From: Mya arenaria
Taxonomy: Eukaryota; Mollusca; Bivalvia; Myida; Myidae
Length of the DNA stretch: 64,000 nt
NCBI RefSeq assembly: GCF_026914265.1
Contig: NC_069135.1
Location: forward strand, 35,287,756 to 35,351,755
Direction: 5' to 3'
Of this stretch, positions 47,691 to 60,478 are shown one piece after another (position 1 is the first letter of the stretch; each line of letters opens with the position of its first letter). The notes under the pieces were generated by a model. It saw only the letters and a program-made list of their open reading frames with translations. It had not been told where the DNA came from and searched no databases. A program made the translations under genes and the position numbers.

Positions 47691-48299
47691 TCCTCAAAGG
47701 CTGATTTTTTATCTAAATCCCTCAGGTAGTTTTTGGGGATTTCGTGCAGACAAACTTTGAGGCGACACAATCAAATATGGCCGCTAATAAGACATCTTGA
47801 ATGCAATTTGAAAACATTTTGTTGAGCCACTGTGCCAAGGAAACGAATCCATGCGATCATGTCCTTTAGATTACATGAAGACAAAAATATCAACGTGCAC
47901 TTTATGAATAAATTTAAAACGCCATAATGCTGAGAAGAATATCACAAGCAGAATATAAGCTGCTAACATGCCCATGTTGGTGCACAATTTTGCTTGGTAC
48001 TTATCAATTAAAGTTTTATTAAATCCATAATGTGTATTTTGAAGAATTCACGCAGACAAACTTATTCCTATGTACGCTACTTATAAATGTTTGTACTAAT
48101 TTTATTTAGGTCGAATTCGAACACTTAGTAGAACGCAGTAATGCTCAGTTGTATCTATGTGCAGAAGCCATGAAAATATAACGAGGGTGTGGCGGCTCAA
48201 ACCAACCATATTTCAGTGAAAGGCATACTCACCTTCAAAACCACTAGATCACTCTCACTCGTTGTATTGTTAAAAAGAGAAAAACACGATACATTTTTT
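47691..48299. other. No feature seen
   Basis: AT-rich spacer between the minisatellite and the decayed SLC6 exon K copy. Confidence 0.4.
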
Positions 48300-48399
48300 T
48301 CTGAAATGTATCAAATGGGAAACCTATTTCCACCAAAATGTTTAATGTTCAAAACGAAAATACGAAAACAACCATTAATGCTCTTCAACTAAGCACGGT

Positions 48400-48840
48400 A
48401 AATCTGTACAGTTCTGAAAACAGGTCTTTACGTCTCATGCACAGTTCGCTCTGGTGGTGACTGTATTGAGTTACTAGGACCAGGAGCAAAGTCACCGAAA
48501 AGGTTTAAGAATAACAAGCTTAAGTCTGTTATTTCGTTTAGCCAAAAAATACTTTTACATATATTTTACCGATGTAAAAAGGTGTATCGTGATTTTTAAT
48601 TAATTTTGTTTACACGCCTTATAACTTAAAATGATAATATTTTACAAATCATACAAAAACAAATACTTCAAGCTTAGCTTAATCCTGTCACAGGGATTAA
48701 GATTGCTCGAAAGGTTTGGCCTAGAGCCGTTCCTTCGCACCCGAAAGACGCTCGTCATCTTCACAATCTGCGCCCTCTTCTTTCTCTTGGGGCTGTCTCT
48801 CTATCCTCATGGACTACGCACTCAATACGAGTCAAAGGTA
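48400..48840 (+). pseudogene. SLC6 exon K copy, split and decayed
   Basis: 48445-48490 matches the start of exon K after its intron end (TTCGCTCTGGTGG, then GACTGTATTGAG and GACCAGGAGC). About 235 unrelated bases follow. 48728-48804 then matches the rest ([25 protein letters not shown]). Stops in the inserted part and missing neighbours (exons J, L and M not found) show it is dead. Confidence 0.8.
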
Positions 48841-49189
48841 AAGTTCTAGATCTTCCTTATGCGTCGCGTTTCATTGAAATAATTGTACGCTATGTATAAG
48901 GTTGATAATTTGAATATGATGTATATTCCGCGGTGTGAGATCTGGCATTTACAGGCAAGTGCTCCGCAGCAGCGTCATTGAAATAACCCCAGGCAGGCTG
49001 AGTTCATGTTCTTCAATGGAGGAAGCCATATAAGTTAAATTATCCTGGGATGTCATTGCAAAAAGGTGTTCTGGTAATTATGGTAAACAGACATGTTCAT
49101 ACACAGTTCTAATAAAAGCTTTGCAAATATCTCAGTCGTCTTTCGATTAAATCATATGATAAGTGAGATACTTAATTTAAGATAGGAAA

Positions 49190-49530
49190 TGACAAGATAT
49201 TTTATGAATATCGGTCCCGGCCTACAGTATGACCAAATAGACAGGCTAGCAAGCGACAATCTGTTTGTGTTGTATATGTTTACAACTTGATCAAAATTTA
49301 CTATTTGCGGAGGTTTGGACATCGGATGATTCGAAGAGTATTGACTAAATGGGATACTCGATCACCAATGCATGGACATCATAAGGTTTCAAACAACTGC
49401 ATGCTATATGAATACCGAAACTATCTGAGAAAGTGTACAATTCACTTTGCATTCGGTGCATTTTTATTTAAAAATCCATGCATATACGAATATAAACATG
49501 CAATGGCCAAATGTTCAATCAGATAAATGT
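49190..49530 (+). repeat. Segmental duplication block C1 (partner 53700-54020)
   Basis: Shared landmarks with 53700-54020: GGCCTACAGTATGACCAA, ATGTTTACAACT, CACCAATGCATGGACATCAT, AAATCCATGCATATACGA. Both lie at the 3' side of a C1q copy. Shorter matches to blocks near 43540 and 61955 show all four units share this spacer. Confidence 0.75.
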
Positions 49531-49911
49531 TTGCTTTGATTTCAACAAAAGTGTCCATATATGATTCTTTTTTCATATACAATTTTGTTTGTGTTATTAT
49601 TCATTTCAAACAATATGATGAATAACACGAGATTGTATTGACACTTTATCCGTGAGAGTATACATTTTCACATGCTTACATTACACAGGTGTTAACTTCA
49701 CATTACACGGAGCAACTGGTTGATGTAAGTACATGTACTACCAAATGGCCAGTGCCTTTAAACAACGTTGAAACACAATACTTTGTATATGATACTGCTC
49801 TTTTCATTATACAATAGTCTCATTCCCTACATGTCAGATCCTCGTTTCCATTATGAAACTGTTTAGTTAAATATAAAATTCACCCTTCCTGCATGTGCAA
49901 TCTTAACTACC

Positions 49912-50877
49912 CTACGGGTATCCATTCACCCTGTGAAGCAAGGCCCCAGAGAAGGAACTTCTTTGATTAGAATCACTGTATAACATGTCGTCCGTGCCTC
50001 CTGCACGACACTCTATCCATAGTCTCTCGTTCTGCAGCAGGAGAACTACGGCGCTCGCCGTCTCGCACACGTATGCACCAGCATGATACTTGACACCCTT
50101 TACCACAACGACGTCGTTCTCTTTCATGAATGCGTAGTACCAATATCTACTGTTATAAAGACAGAAGTGTGCGGAGAAGAAGTAGACTCCGGAGACAGGC
50201 GCCGTGAAGATTCCTGCCCCACTGTTGTACGCCTCCCCGATGTTGAACAGAGGATTGCTGAACACGAGAACCTGGCCCGTAGCAAGTGACTTGTCCACAA
50301 TCGTGTGAGCATTGAACGCCACAGCAGTATCTGGAATGGAAGTATGATTTAAATTTGCTAAACACGAGATGCTAGCTGACCCATATATTTTAACTTGTCC
50401 ACAGCCGTGTGAGCATTGAACCCGAAAACAGAGTCTGGAGTAGGAATTATAATGTACGATTACTGAACACGAGTACAAAGTAAATGACATGTCTACTATC
50501 GTACGAGCATCAAATGTCACAGTATGGTCCGAATATGACACAATGTAATTTTGCTAAACATAAGAACATGATATCCTAAAGAAATAGAAAATACAATCTA
50601 TTGGCCAAATGAAAAGTAGACAAGAAGTAAAATAACAAAGATATTCTTAAATAATCCATGAGTTTTATAAAAATGTTTAAAAAAAACACACATCAATAAC
50701 CTGGTCACGTGCCTGTGTCATCTCTTTGTTCATGGCCTCCACGTTGAGCTCCATTCGCACCATTTTCTCGAGCAGTTGCTCCACGAGGGAGAACCACGAC
50801 TGTGGCTCCATCGGAAGTGAGGCGGTCAGGCAGACGCCCACCAATACCAGGAATAAGTTTGTAAACGGATAAGCCAT
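49912..50877 (-). pseudogene. C1q-domain gene copy 2; exon 2 intact, exon 1 truncated
   Basis: Exon 2 (50330-49912, 419 bases) is fully open: IPDTAVAFNAHTIVDKSLAT through FTAPVSGVYFFSAHFCLYNS to LLHRVNGYP and TAG. Exon 1 begins at 50877 with MAYPFTNLFLVLVGVCLTAS and the coiled-coil start, but homology ends at ARDQ (50701), about 88 bases before the usual donor. The nearest donor (CAG|GTTATT) is in phase 0, while exon 2 needs phase 1, so the join shifts frame. Upstream of exon 2 the acceptor and first bases of the exon are present two more times (near 50434 and 50528). It may be a pseudogene or may use an unseen exon to restore phase. Confidence 0.75.
50331..50545 (-). repeat. Extra copies of the C1q exon 2 acceptor region
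   Basis: Reading the minus strand, TTCCAG plus the start of exon 2 occurs at 50330 (real), with partial copies at about 50434 (CTCCAGACTCTG, then GTTCAATGCTCACACG) and 50528 (CATACTGTGACATTTGATGC). Spacing is about 94-104 bases, so the boundary was tandemly duplicated twice. Confidence 0.75.
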
Positions 50878-51600
50878 GTGTTCATTTGTAAAGATTCAGA
50901 GCTACTAGTACAAGGTTTTATCAGCTTCTGTATCCGTGCAAATGAACAAGAGGCCCGTAATGATTAAACATTAAACATGACGATAAAAATTGAACAAATA
51001 TAAAGTGCTGCACAAATATTTGCAAAACACCGTGAAGTTTTATTTTAAATTAGAAAAAAAGGATGCAATCTAGGTTCGTTTTCCGAGGACGAGTTCACTA
51101 AATACTTAAAATATGGAGATTACATGTCCATGACCCTTGTTTCACATTGCTGATTCCGTTCTCTACATGGAGTAGAAGAGCAATGTTCATGAAATATGCA
51201 TTTATTTCCGGCCAGTTAAAGTTAAATCCTTTTGGGGAAATAGTAAATTGCTGAAGATACATAAGAGTTATAAACATTAAGTGGAATACTTTGGGATCCG
51301 GGTAAGATATCCTTACTGTTTTCATGACAATTTTGATGATGAAATCACCAGCAAAGACGCCCATTGGTTGATGAATGTAGAATAAGTTCTTTCGCATTAC
51401 ATTATGACATCTGTTTAAAATGTTCACTCCGTCGAAATTTAAAGTATCTACGTCGGGGCCTCTCGGTCGAAATTTTGCCTGCTGATTTTGTCGTGTTCGT
51501 TCAGTTGGAAAAAACGCTGCCAGCTGAAGGAGCCAACTCTTTATTACAAATAAAAAGAGCTTAAAAGGTTTCTGATGAATTCTTAATTAAATAATATGAG
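50878..51600 (+). repeat. Segmental duplication block B1 (partner 55310-55800)
   Basis: The 5' flank of C1q copy 2 matches that of copy 3: CAGAGCTACTAGTAC, GAGGCCCGT, CTACGTCGGGGCCTCT and GCCAACTCTTTATTAC are shared in order. Block B1 has about 200 extra bases. Confidence 0.75.
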
Positions 51601-51940
51601 AGTCGATGAGATATTCTGCTTTCCGTTCGGGATTCCGGATATTTTTGGAAAGTTTTATAGTGTTTTCGTGCTTACCATAATTGAAGTGTATGCAACTAAA
51701 TTTAAAACAGGTTTAGAGCTGTCGTTAGCAATTATCCATGTTTAACGGTAGTATATTTTTAGCTGTTCACAAATCATAGGGCTTTTTATTTTGATCACAA
51801 GTCAATTTAAACATAATAATGTTTTAATATCAGAAAAAACAAATTTTGGCTCAACCTATAGTGCCCATTTCAGTTTAAAAATCAAAATCCTTGCATCACT
51901 TTTTAATACTGTTTTTTTTCGCTTGTAAACATTGCACATC
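51601..51940. other. No feature seen
   Basis: AT-rich spacer without recognisable content. Confidence 0.4.
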
Positions 51941-52072
51941 TCCACTGTATCGAAAGTGTCGAGCAAGGCGTCCAACATGGTCTCCTTCCGGCGCTAAATA
52001 AACTGCGTTGCCTATAGCTGCAGTATTTCCGTTGATCGAGTACCCTCGAAGCTCACATTCGAATTGAATATT
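51941..52072 (+). pseudogene. SLC6 exon P copy, decayed
   Basis: Matches exon P from ATCGAAAGTNNCGAGCAAGG on. An in-frame TAA replaces the codon after SFRR, and the 3' end has lost the ESNV stop region. Exon O is not found upstream of it. Confidence 0.8.
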
Positions 52073-52540
52073 GTTGAAATTAGTTTTAATTGTATATGTT
52101 TTATAACGGCTAGCATAGGCTTTAGCTTATGTATTATATGAGGGTGCTATATATACCTTCCCTTTTTGATAGCACCCCTCCAACCACATGGAGACCAGTA
52201 TATGCACTAATTGTGCCTTCTTAGACTCGAATGCCTTAGATACTCAGATATTTCCATTGGTTTATTTCAAAGCTTAAATATATGAGTATAAATACATACA
52301 TACTTTATATACCGGGCAGTTTGAACTTTAACTTACTTCATTTAAACACATTTCTAACATTTGTTTTATCAAATTTAAATGCTTTAAGCTCTTTACAGCC
52401 CAATTCAATGTGCCCTGTTAACCTTAACACCCTGCCCTTATCTGAAGCACTCTTTTCTTTTCAAAACCTGTCTAAAACCTACAAATGTTAATTTTACCTG
52501 ACGTCTGACCATATCGGGACAACCGGATAACGTTCTTTAA

Positions 52541-52890
52541 AGCTCCACACTCTCAGATTTACCATTTTTACAATTTTATTTTTATTTTTTGGCTTTGAAA
52601 GAGCATTTCTTTGCGTAAATATCTGCAAACCAATTATATAAGATTGCTGACAAAAATCAGATTGTAGATTTTCATATGTCCGTTCGAAAATTAATGTTTA
52701 TGGCCTAAACCGTTACTAACGGTTTAAGAAAAATGCATAAAACATCAATTTTTGAACTAAAATACAAAAGACTGCGATCTATTTTTGTCAGCAATCTTAT
52801 TTAGCTGGTTTCCATGGATTCTTGCAAAAAATTGGCTCGTTCTAGGACAAAAAAAAAGTTGTCAAACGTTTAATCTGTGAGAGTGGAACT
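52541..52890. mobile_element. Foldback MITE F1, copy 7
   Basis: Left end AGCTCCACACTCTCAGATTT after TTAA (52537-52540); right end TTTAATCTGTGAGAGTGGAACT then TTAA (52891-52894). Arms match to the centre. Confidence 0.8.
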
Positions 52891-52894
52891 TTAA

Positions 52895-53699
52895 AAGTTG
52901 GTGAATGCCGTACAAAAAGAAAACAGCAAAAATACAATGTTTTATTTAGATATGAGGAAAATAAATATTTCGGGAGTAAATCAAACATTCTTTGTGACAT
53001 GTTTTAGGGTAGGAAGGAGTTGATCAAATTTTACAAAAGATGATTTTATCAGATTTTGGATGAAAAAAAAATTCATTCACATTTTTTCGAGAAGTTTGTC
53101 CACATTATAACTATATTTTTGAATCTAAATGTCCCAGACTACCTAATCAACAATGTCCTTGGGGTTCTTAATGATATCTTTCAAATAAGAAAGATATTCG
53201 ATAACAAATGAAAATAATCGGTAAATTCATTTCCTGGCTAAAAAATGCAAATATATTTCTTAAATAGTTGCAATCAACACACAACCTCAAGTTTTGTTTG
53301 ATATGGTAGTGCTGACAAATTTGCCATATAAATATATTCCTTTTATATCCATTTAAAATTTCCGGAAAAGAATAAATGCTTTTTGTTTGGAAATCTGATA
53401 AAATCTTCTTTCGTACAATTTGCTCATCTCCTTATTACAGCTATACATGCTGCAACGGAATTTTGAATTGTGAAACATATATATATATATTTTAAACAGT
53501 TAAAGTTTTGGTCCATTAAACGACTATTATATTGTGGAAGGCCTTGAAGTTATTTTTTAACTTTAGTCTTTTTCCTTACAATTTCGTTTACAAATTTAAA
53601 GAAAGGTATAAGTGTTTTGTATGTATTTGGAATAATATCAATGAAATGAAGTATTTCAGTGAAATACTTAACTATAGATAATAAATACAAGAAATGAAC
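52895..53699. other. No feature seen
   Basis: AT-rich spacer; only a short (AT)n run near 53480. Confidence 0.4.
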
Positions 53700-54020
53700 T
53701 TAACTTAGGTAGGAAATGGCTCAGGCCTACAGTATGACCAACCAGACAGGCTGCAATCGACAATCTGATAATGGTGTGCATGTTTACAACTGTATCAACA
53801 TATACTTTGTGCGAAAGCTTTGACGTCGGAGATGCTTGATTACCAATGCATGGACATCATACATGTAAATGGTTTCAATTCATCTGTATTTTATATGAAT
53901 AGCAAAACTATCGGATAAGTTGTACATTCACTTCGATATTCGGTGCAATTTTATTTAGAAATCCATGCATATACGAGCGTACAATATGAACATGTAATGG
54001 CTTTATGCTCCATTCGATAT
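53700..54020 (+). repeat. Segmental duplication block C2 (partner 49190-49530)
   Basis: Same order of landmarks as block C1, with scattered substitutions and small gaps. Confidence 0.75.
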
Positions 54021-54459
54021 GTCTGTGTGTTAATTTCAACATTTGATTCCACGGATGATTCTCTTTTTCATAATAAAATGCTATACTAGTATGTGATATT
54101 TATTGTTATTTTCAAACATAATGACGACTTACACGATATTTTATTGACACTTTGGAGTATATATCTTCACCCGCTTACATTACACTACATTATTAATCAG
54201 ATGAATACAAGCGTTTTGTTTATTTTAAACAGGCTTTATGACAAAGTGTAAACTGCACATTACATCTAACCTGTGGTTTACGTTGTAACGTAAGGTTCTA
54301 TCAAATGGCCAGTGCCTTTAAAAACACTTAAACACAACGATACTGTTCGTTTTACTAAACAATATTCACAATCCCTTCATGACCCAATCTCGTTCCCATT
54401 ATGATACTAATTGGTTTAATACACTTTTAACCTTCCATGCATGTACCATCCTCACTTTC

Positions 54460-55309
54460 CTACGGGTATCCATTTACCCCGTGGAGCAAGGTCCCAGAGA
54501 AGGAACTTCTACGATAAGAATCACTGTAGAATAGATCTTCCGTACTTCCTGATCGACACTCTATCCACAGTCTCTCGTTCTGCAGTAGGAGAACCACGGC
54601 GCTCGCCGTCTCGCACACGTTAGCGTGACCGTCATACTTGTGACCCTTTACCACAACGACGTCATTCTCTTTCATGAAAGCGTAGTGCCAATGCCTAGAT
54701 ACATAAACACAGAAGTGAGCGGAGAAGAAGTAGACTCCGGAGACGGGTGCCGTGAAGATTCCTGCCCCACTGTCGTACGCCTCCCCGATGTTGAACAGAG
54801 GATTGCTGAACACGAGAACCTGGCCAGTAGCCGGTGACTTGTCCACAATCGTGTGAGCGTTGAACGCCACAACAGTGTCTGGAACAGAAATGTAATGCAA
54901 GATTGCTGTTCACGGTGACATCAGAATATATAATTCAATCGATGACTCTATCCCATTTCATTTACAAAGATGTTCTAAAAAAGAATATTGCCTGAAAGAA
55001 CAAAACTTAAGACAACGAAAAGTGCTGAAGTGTGTAAATAATACCTGATTTGTTAATATTGTCAGTAAAATACGTCTGCAGAGCCCCGACTGTCTGCTTC
55101 ATAGCGTCCACATCCCTCAGGCCAGAAGTAACCTGGTCACGTGCCTGCGTCATCTCCTTGTGCATTGTATCCACGTTAAGCTCCATTCGCACCATTTTCT
55201 CGAGCAATTGCTCCACGAGGGAGAGCCACGACTGTGGCTCCACCGGAAGTGAGGCGGTCAGGCAGACGCCCACCACTACGAGGAATAAGTTTGTAAGCTG
55301 GTAAGCCAT
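54460..55309 (-). CDS. C1q-domain-containing secreted protein, copy 3 (intact)
   Basis: Two exons on the minus strand: 55309-55045 and 54878-54460, joined at CAG|GTATTA and TTCCAG in phase 1, give 684 bases, that is 227 residues and TAG. The signal peptide is MAYQLTNLFLVVVGVCLTAS, likely cut near residue 19-20. Residues about 28-85 form a coiled coil (SLVEQLLEKMVRMELNV, HKEMTQARDQVTSG). The C1q domain runs from about 90 to the end: TVVAFNAHTIVD, VLVFSNPLFNIGEAYDSGAG, IFTAPVSGVYFFSAHFC and SFSGTLLHGVNGYP. Such proteins form trimers and act as secreted pattern-recognition lectins in bivalves; the ligand is unknown. It is the only one of four copies without a break, so it is the likely working gene. 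Confidence 0.9.
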
Positions 55310-55800
55310 GTGTTCTCTTGTAAAGATTCAGAGCTACTAGTACCGGCTTTTCTCAGCTTCTGTATCTGCGCAAATGAACTGAGGCCCGTTATGATTAAAT
55401 TTGATGATAAAATAGTAAAGAAATCTGAAGTGCTGCACAAAAAATTGCAATGCACGTTTAAATTTTGGTTCAAATTTGCAAATTGATGCTATCCAGGTTC
55501 GTTTTCCGAAGGCAAGTAAACAAAAATACTTTGCCCATTGATTGATAATTGTTATTTAAGTTTCTGTATTTTTGCTTTACATCTGTTCAAAAATATCCAC
55601 TCCGTCGAAATTTACAGTCTCTACGTCGGGGCCTCTTGTTCAAAATTTTGTCTGCTGATTTTGACGTGTTTGTTTAGTTGGAGGAAACTTTGCCAACTGA
55701 AGAAGCCAACTCTTTATTACGAAACAAAAGAACCTGAAAGGTTCTTGATGAATTTCAAATTAAATAATTAGCTTGTTAGTGAGATAATCTGGTAACGATG
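55310..55800 (+). repeat. Segmental duplication block B2 (partner 50878-51600)
   Basis: 5' flank of C1q copy 3, matching that of copy 2. Shared control sequence may lie here; I see no clear TATA word. Confidence 0.7.
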
Positions 55801-57719
55801 TGGAATTCCGGTTGTTTTTGGATAACATTATAGTTTTATCTCAATTGCCATGAATAAAAAGTTATTCAACTAAATTGTAAATCGGTTTGTAGCTGCCTTG
55901 CGCAGTTAAAATGTTAATTATGCATGGACGGCAATACATGAATTAGAATTCGTACTGTACTGTTTTAATTTCAATATGTTTTTATAAATTAAGATCTTAC
56001 GCAAAAATTAACATATATCATATACATCTATGTATTTTATATATTTTGTATTATATATATTTTTTATATTTTATTTTTTGACTATTTGCTTCATTTTTGA
56101 ATCTACTATTTAAACATTTTCTAACACTTTTTTATAACAAATTTAGATTTGCATAAAAACCATGAAAATGGTTGCGTTGTTTAAAAGTTAGTGAAGACCG
56201 TGTAAATAGTATTCTAAACGCTAACAGTTTTTAACCTTAGGTTTCGTTTTAGCTAGCTCCAATATAAGCATGTTAGCAATTTATTTAACGATTCTTAACG
56301 TTCGCTACAAACGTTTTGAAACGCTAACAAGTTCCAGACGACAATATGCTCAGGCGTCATGCGCGTGCTGTTGGATTGTCTATTTATGGACACTACCTTA
56401 AACCGTATTCTGTTGACTCAAACGTTGGACCACACTTGCTTTATGTTATCTTATTACTTGATTTTAGTGCGGAAAGTAATAATTATTAAATTCATCCGTG
56501 TGCGATTCAACTACATGTTTATATTGTTAAACAAGTATTGATGCTCTTATTCCAACAAGCCGCCTACATTTTCGCTATTGGAAAATCAATTAAGATTAAT
56601 GTCATTTTATTCATATTTCATTTGACTTTGAAGGTTGCCACTATTACCATATATTAGTATTCGTAAGTTGATTTGACAAAGGCAACCAACTCGTATCAAA
56701 ATATATGTATAGGAAAAAAACAAATATAGCATTAATGTAGTATAGTGTTTGGTTATAAATAATAACTATAAACTATATTTGACTAGGTTTGTTTCTTAAA
56801 TTGGAAAACATGTGAAAATTTGATTTAAATTTCACAACTTTACCAGGCAAATTACTAAACAACGTTCCTAACATTGCAGACATATATTCAATCGACTTGG
56901 GAAATTATTATACCCAGTATTTTACATTGCATACATGTTAAACATGTTATTATGTTTGACAAAAGACCGGTAAAATAGTGAGGCTGCTGATATTTCATCA
57001 AAACTATTGCAATACTCGAAAGCCAGTTAAATACTTTCCGCTAAACCCTATAAACTTATAAAGTGTTGGTCTTTGTGAAAAAGACCCGTATCCAGATCCT
57101 CTTTGCAATATTACATGAGAAGACAAACGGGCGAAAGGCTGTTAAAGTGTAAAGTATATGATGGCAAACTTACTACCAGGCAGGCAAATTCACACGGCAA
57201 TCACATACTGGTAAAAAACTCACACCCGTGACATTGGTAGGCAATGCGAGAAACAATACATCACAATTTGAAGTGATCTCTGATTAACCACATGCTTATT
57301 CACACCCACATGACGTATGCCTTTGGCATCTGAAGCTGCAGTGTTCACAACGAAAGTATATTAAGGGCGCCCATCAAGATAAAAATCATTTATATTTTCA
57401 ATACTGAGTTTAAATTTAAACATTATTAAGAAGTCAACAAGAGATCTCAAACTGGTAAAATTTCGTTTAAGCTTAAAATGTTTTAAAGCCCTCTTTCCCA
57501 TGGCGCATTCATTGATAATTCATAGACGATACGGTGGTTTCGAGGACAGCGCTTGACTACGCCGCTTGTCTTAGAAATGAATGAAATAATATTATACGGG
57601 CCTGTTAAAAGCAATAAAAAGATCAAATTAAAAAGTAGACAAGAAATGCCACGATGTGACCAATCAGGTTTTCAATGATTTCTAGAACTTCAGGCTTTGT
57701 CGTGAGACTCACTTTCAAT
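55801..57719. other. No feature seen
   Basis: 1.9 kb of AT-rich sequence. I searched both strands for frames, tRNA-like arms and inverted ends and found none I can support. Confidence 0.4.
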
Positions 57720-58290
57720 TGATTTCTTCTATTTTCGCAAACAGTGACCTTGACCCTCGGGGCCCCAAACACAACCAAATGGAAGTCCTCCATAAACTCT
57801 TCCTACATGTCAAGTTTGGTCACAATACGTCAACCCTAACTAAAGCTGTTTAAGTACCACACTGTTATCGATTCTTAGTAACAATGACATTGACCATAGG
57901 GGCTTCAAACGCTATCCAAAGAAAGGTCCCCATAAACTCTTCCTATATACCAAGTTTGGTCACAATATGTAAATTCTGACTTAAGTTATTCAGTACTAAC
58001 CATTTTTTAGCAGCAGTTACTTTGACCTTGACCATAATTCTCGGCCTAAAAACACAATCTCATGAACGGTCTCCATAAACTCTTCATATAAACTGGTCGC
58101 ACAATGTGAACCCTAACTTAGGTTATTCAATACGAACTATTTTTCATATAATAACAACAGTGTACTTGACCTTGTTCCTAAGGGGCTCAAACACAATCCC
58201 ATAAAGTATTCCTATATACCAAGTTTGGTCACTATATGCCACACCAAGCTAAAATTATTTGATACTTACGGTGACTTTGACGTTGACGAC
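57720..58290 (+). repeat. Degenerate ~137-bp tandem repeat, 4 units
   Basis: The words TGACCTTGACC...GGGGC (57748, 57888, 58024, 58158), CATAAACTCTTCCTA and CAAGTTTGGTCACAAT recur every 134-140 bases. The last unit passes into a chance 78-codon frame. Confidence 0.65.
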
Positions 58291-58449
58291 CTACCAGCCC
58301 GTCCAAACAATGACGAAAGTCATTCTAATAACTTGTTTTCCCTTGATGAAAACCTGGTCAAGAAAATAAAATTTGCCTATCACAAGAAAAAAAGAAACAT
58401 TAAAAACAATCAGTCAAGGGCAATTATAAAATTGCATTTAGGGTTAAAT

Positions 58450-58860
58450 GGAGTTATGTAACCTAATTGTTAGATGGTCGTCAGTAATTTTGCAAATTTT
58501 AAGTATTATGTCAACTTAATGAAGGGTAAAAACGTTTTAATTAAAATCCCAACGTGCCCTTTAACTTTCACCTGCCCTCATACTTTAACCTAAGTCTTAC
58601 GTCAATCAGGGGCCTTAACTTGTATTAAGGATAATATTCAGTTATGTAACCTTGTGCGATGGCCCTGAACAACTGTGTGAAGTTTTAACTGAATTGAATG
58701 AGGGTATAGAAGTTATCAATTAAAATCCCAACTTGTCCTAAAACTTTAACCTGCCCTAAAAGTTCAACCTGAGTTCCTTAGTCAATCAGGGGTCATAATC
58801 TGTATAAAGAGCAATATGGATTTATCTACTCTTATTGTGTGATGACCCTGAGAGATGACT
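58450..58860 (+). repeat. Degenerate ~185-bp repeat, 2 units and part of a third
   Basis: TTATGTAACCT, GATGGTC/GATGGCCCTGA, AATTAAAATCCCAAC, TCAATCAGGGG recur about 185 bases apart (58473, 58659, 58842). Confidence 0.65.
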
Positions 58861-59374
58861 ACATAGCTCTGAGTAGTTTGCATTTAATCATTTTACAGCG
58901 TCTTTCGCAAGACTTCACAATTCGACTTCTATATAAACTTTGTGTTCCCTATATGTATATGCCATGTGCTTTGTCATCTGTGTGTTATAAATATTTTGAT
59001 AGAATATGGTCATGCCATTTTACATTTAATGTACATCAAAAGTAATAAAGTTGGACTGCACAGACCACTAACACGGTAAGTTCTGACCTCGGCCTTAGAG
59101 CTCAGAGCACCAATGAACACGGTGGAGTTTTATAATTTTATGAAATCCGAATATAAACCAATCTGTGAGATCGATATAAAAACACACACACAAAATGTTG
59201 CCAAACAACCTCAATTGGACTGCATTGACTAACAAAAAAACCAACAAGTTTTACCTAGAGCGACAAGAGCACGAAATCACAAATTGACAAGTATATGACT
59301 GACACATTGGGCCAAAAGTGCTGTAATAAATGTTATATTTCGTTCATATTACTAAAACGTCCTCATTAGTTCTG
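58861..59374. other. No feature seen
   Basis: AT-rich spacer; nothing recognised. Confidence 0.4.
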
Positions 59375-59572
59375 TTTTTCTCCCACCTCAGATAAGTAGA
59401 TCCATTAAATTAACCATGCTAGAAATTCTTATCTTGCCCACGGGCGAAGATAAAATGCCCGAATGGAACTTCTTTTAGTGGTCACTCATTGTACTTACCT
59501 CCCTTGTTGAAGACTGTCGTCTGTAGTGCATCATGGAAACCTTGTCTTGTGGCAATATTTAGAACGCTAGAA
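59375..59572 (+). mobile_element. Composite MITE F3, left-part fragment
   Basis: CTCCCACCTCAGATAAGTAG, then CTTATCTTGCCCACGGGC and CTTGTTGAAGACTGTCGTCT, as in the first 200 bases of copy 1. It is cut off exactly where duplication block A2 begins. Confidence 0.75.
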
Positions 59573-60049
59573 CTAGGTTCCTTTCGGAAACCAGCCAGAC
59601 CCGCCAATGCGTGCCTTGTTTAGCCCTTTGATTTTCAGAAGATACACTCAGACAATACGATTGTTCTGGCTTCTTCTCAATATGTAAAATGTATACTTTG
59701 TTAATATTGCTCTTTATTAAATTTGAATTCACTGTACATTTAATTTTGTTTATGAGCAGTTCTAATCCTTATAAATTATATGTTACTCTCTGAAATAGAT
59801 ACTGGTTGAACCAAATTGTCACAATTGCTAATAGCTTATGATTAAACAATTGGATGATCGATCTGTTTTATTTGATAAAGTTACTGTTTGGGAGCAACCA
59901 TCAATAAACATGGTATTCATGGGTAAAGCAATATAATTTAATAAATTTATACAATCAATGGTATCATAAATTTTGTGTTTGGGAAATTTGTATACATTAA
60001 ATGTATATGCGATGTTTCATTTTACTAATTTCAAAACTAATCCGCATAG

Positions 60050-60195
60050 AACCTGAAGGACGCGATTAAACCGTCGCAAGAATGGGCCCCTACCTCGTAA
60101 CACCGTCAGTTTATATAGGAGAAAGGCTACGTGGAGGGATTGGTCGTGGACCCTTACTCCGAGAGAGACAAACACATCGTCAACAAACTTATTGT
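60050..60195 (+). pseudogene. SLC6 exon O copy, broken
   Basis: Starts after GCATAG with NLKDAIKPSQEWAP, then an early TAA (ACC TCG TAA) and a net loss of 3 bases before EKGYVEGLVVDPYSERDK is readable again. About 20 bases before the donor are deleted and the donor reads GTTAAG. Confidence 0.85.
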
Positions 60196-60478
60196 TAAGC
60201 TACTGGTATTTTAAAATTCTACATGGCATCCCTAGTTATGAATAAGCCTTTAATTAAACATATTACGAAACAAATATACTGACATTTTATTTGAGCTTTC
60301 GTCGACAGGTAAAGTAATCATTAATGCCGCTGACTTTTGCGTTAGAAACTCTTTTTCATAGAACGGAGTCACTCTACATTAAAAATGTTGCATACTGTTT
60401 ACATTCCGAAATACATCAAATCCACAAACTCATTTTAAATCATTACTTTACATTTGTTTTGTCCTTTAAACAACTCAG

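Noticed and set aside
52138..52185. Short inverted repeat GAGGGTGCTAT / ATAGCACCCCTC
   Set aside because: Only about 11 bases per arm and no wider context; too little to name.
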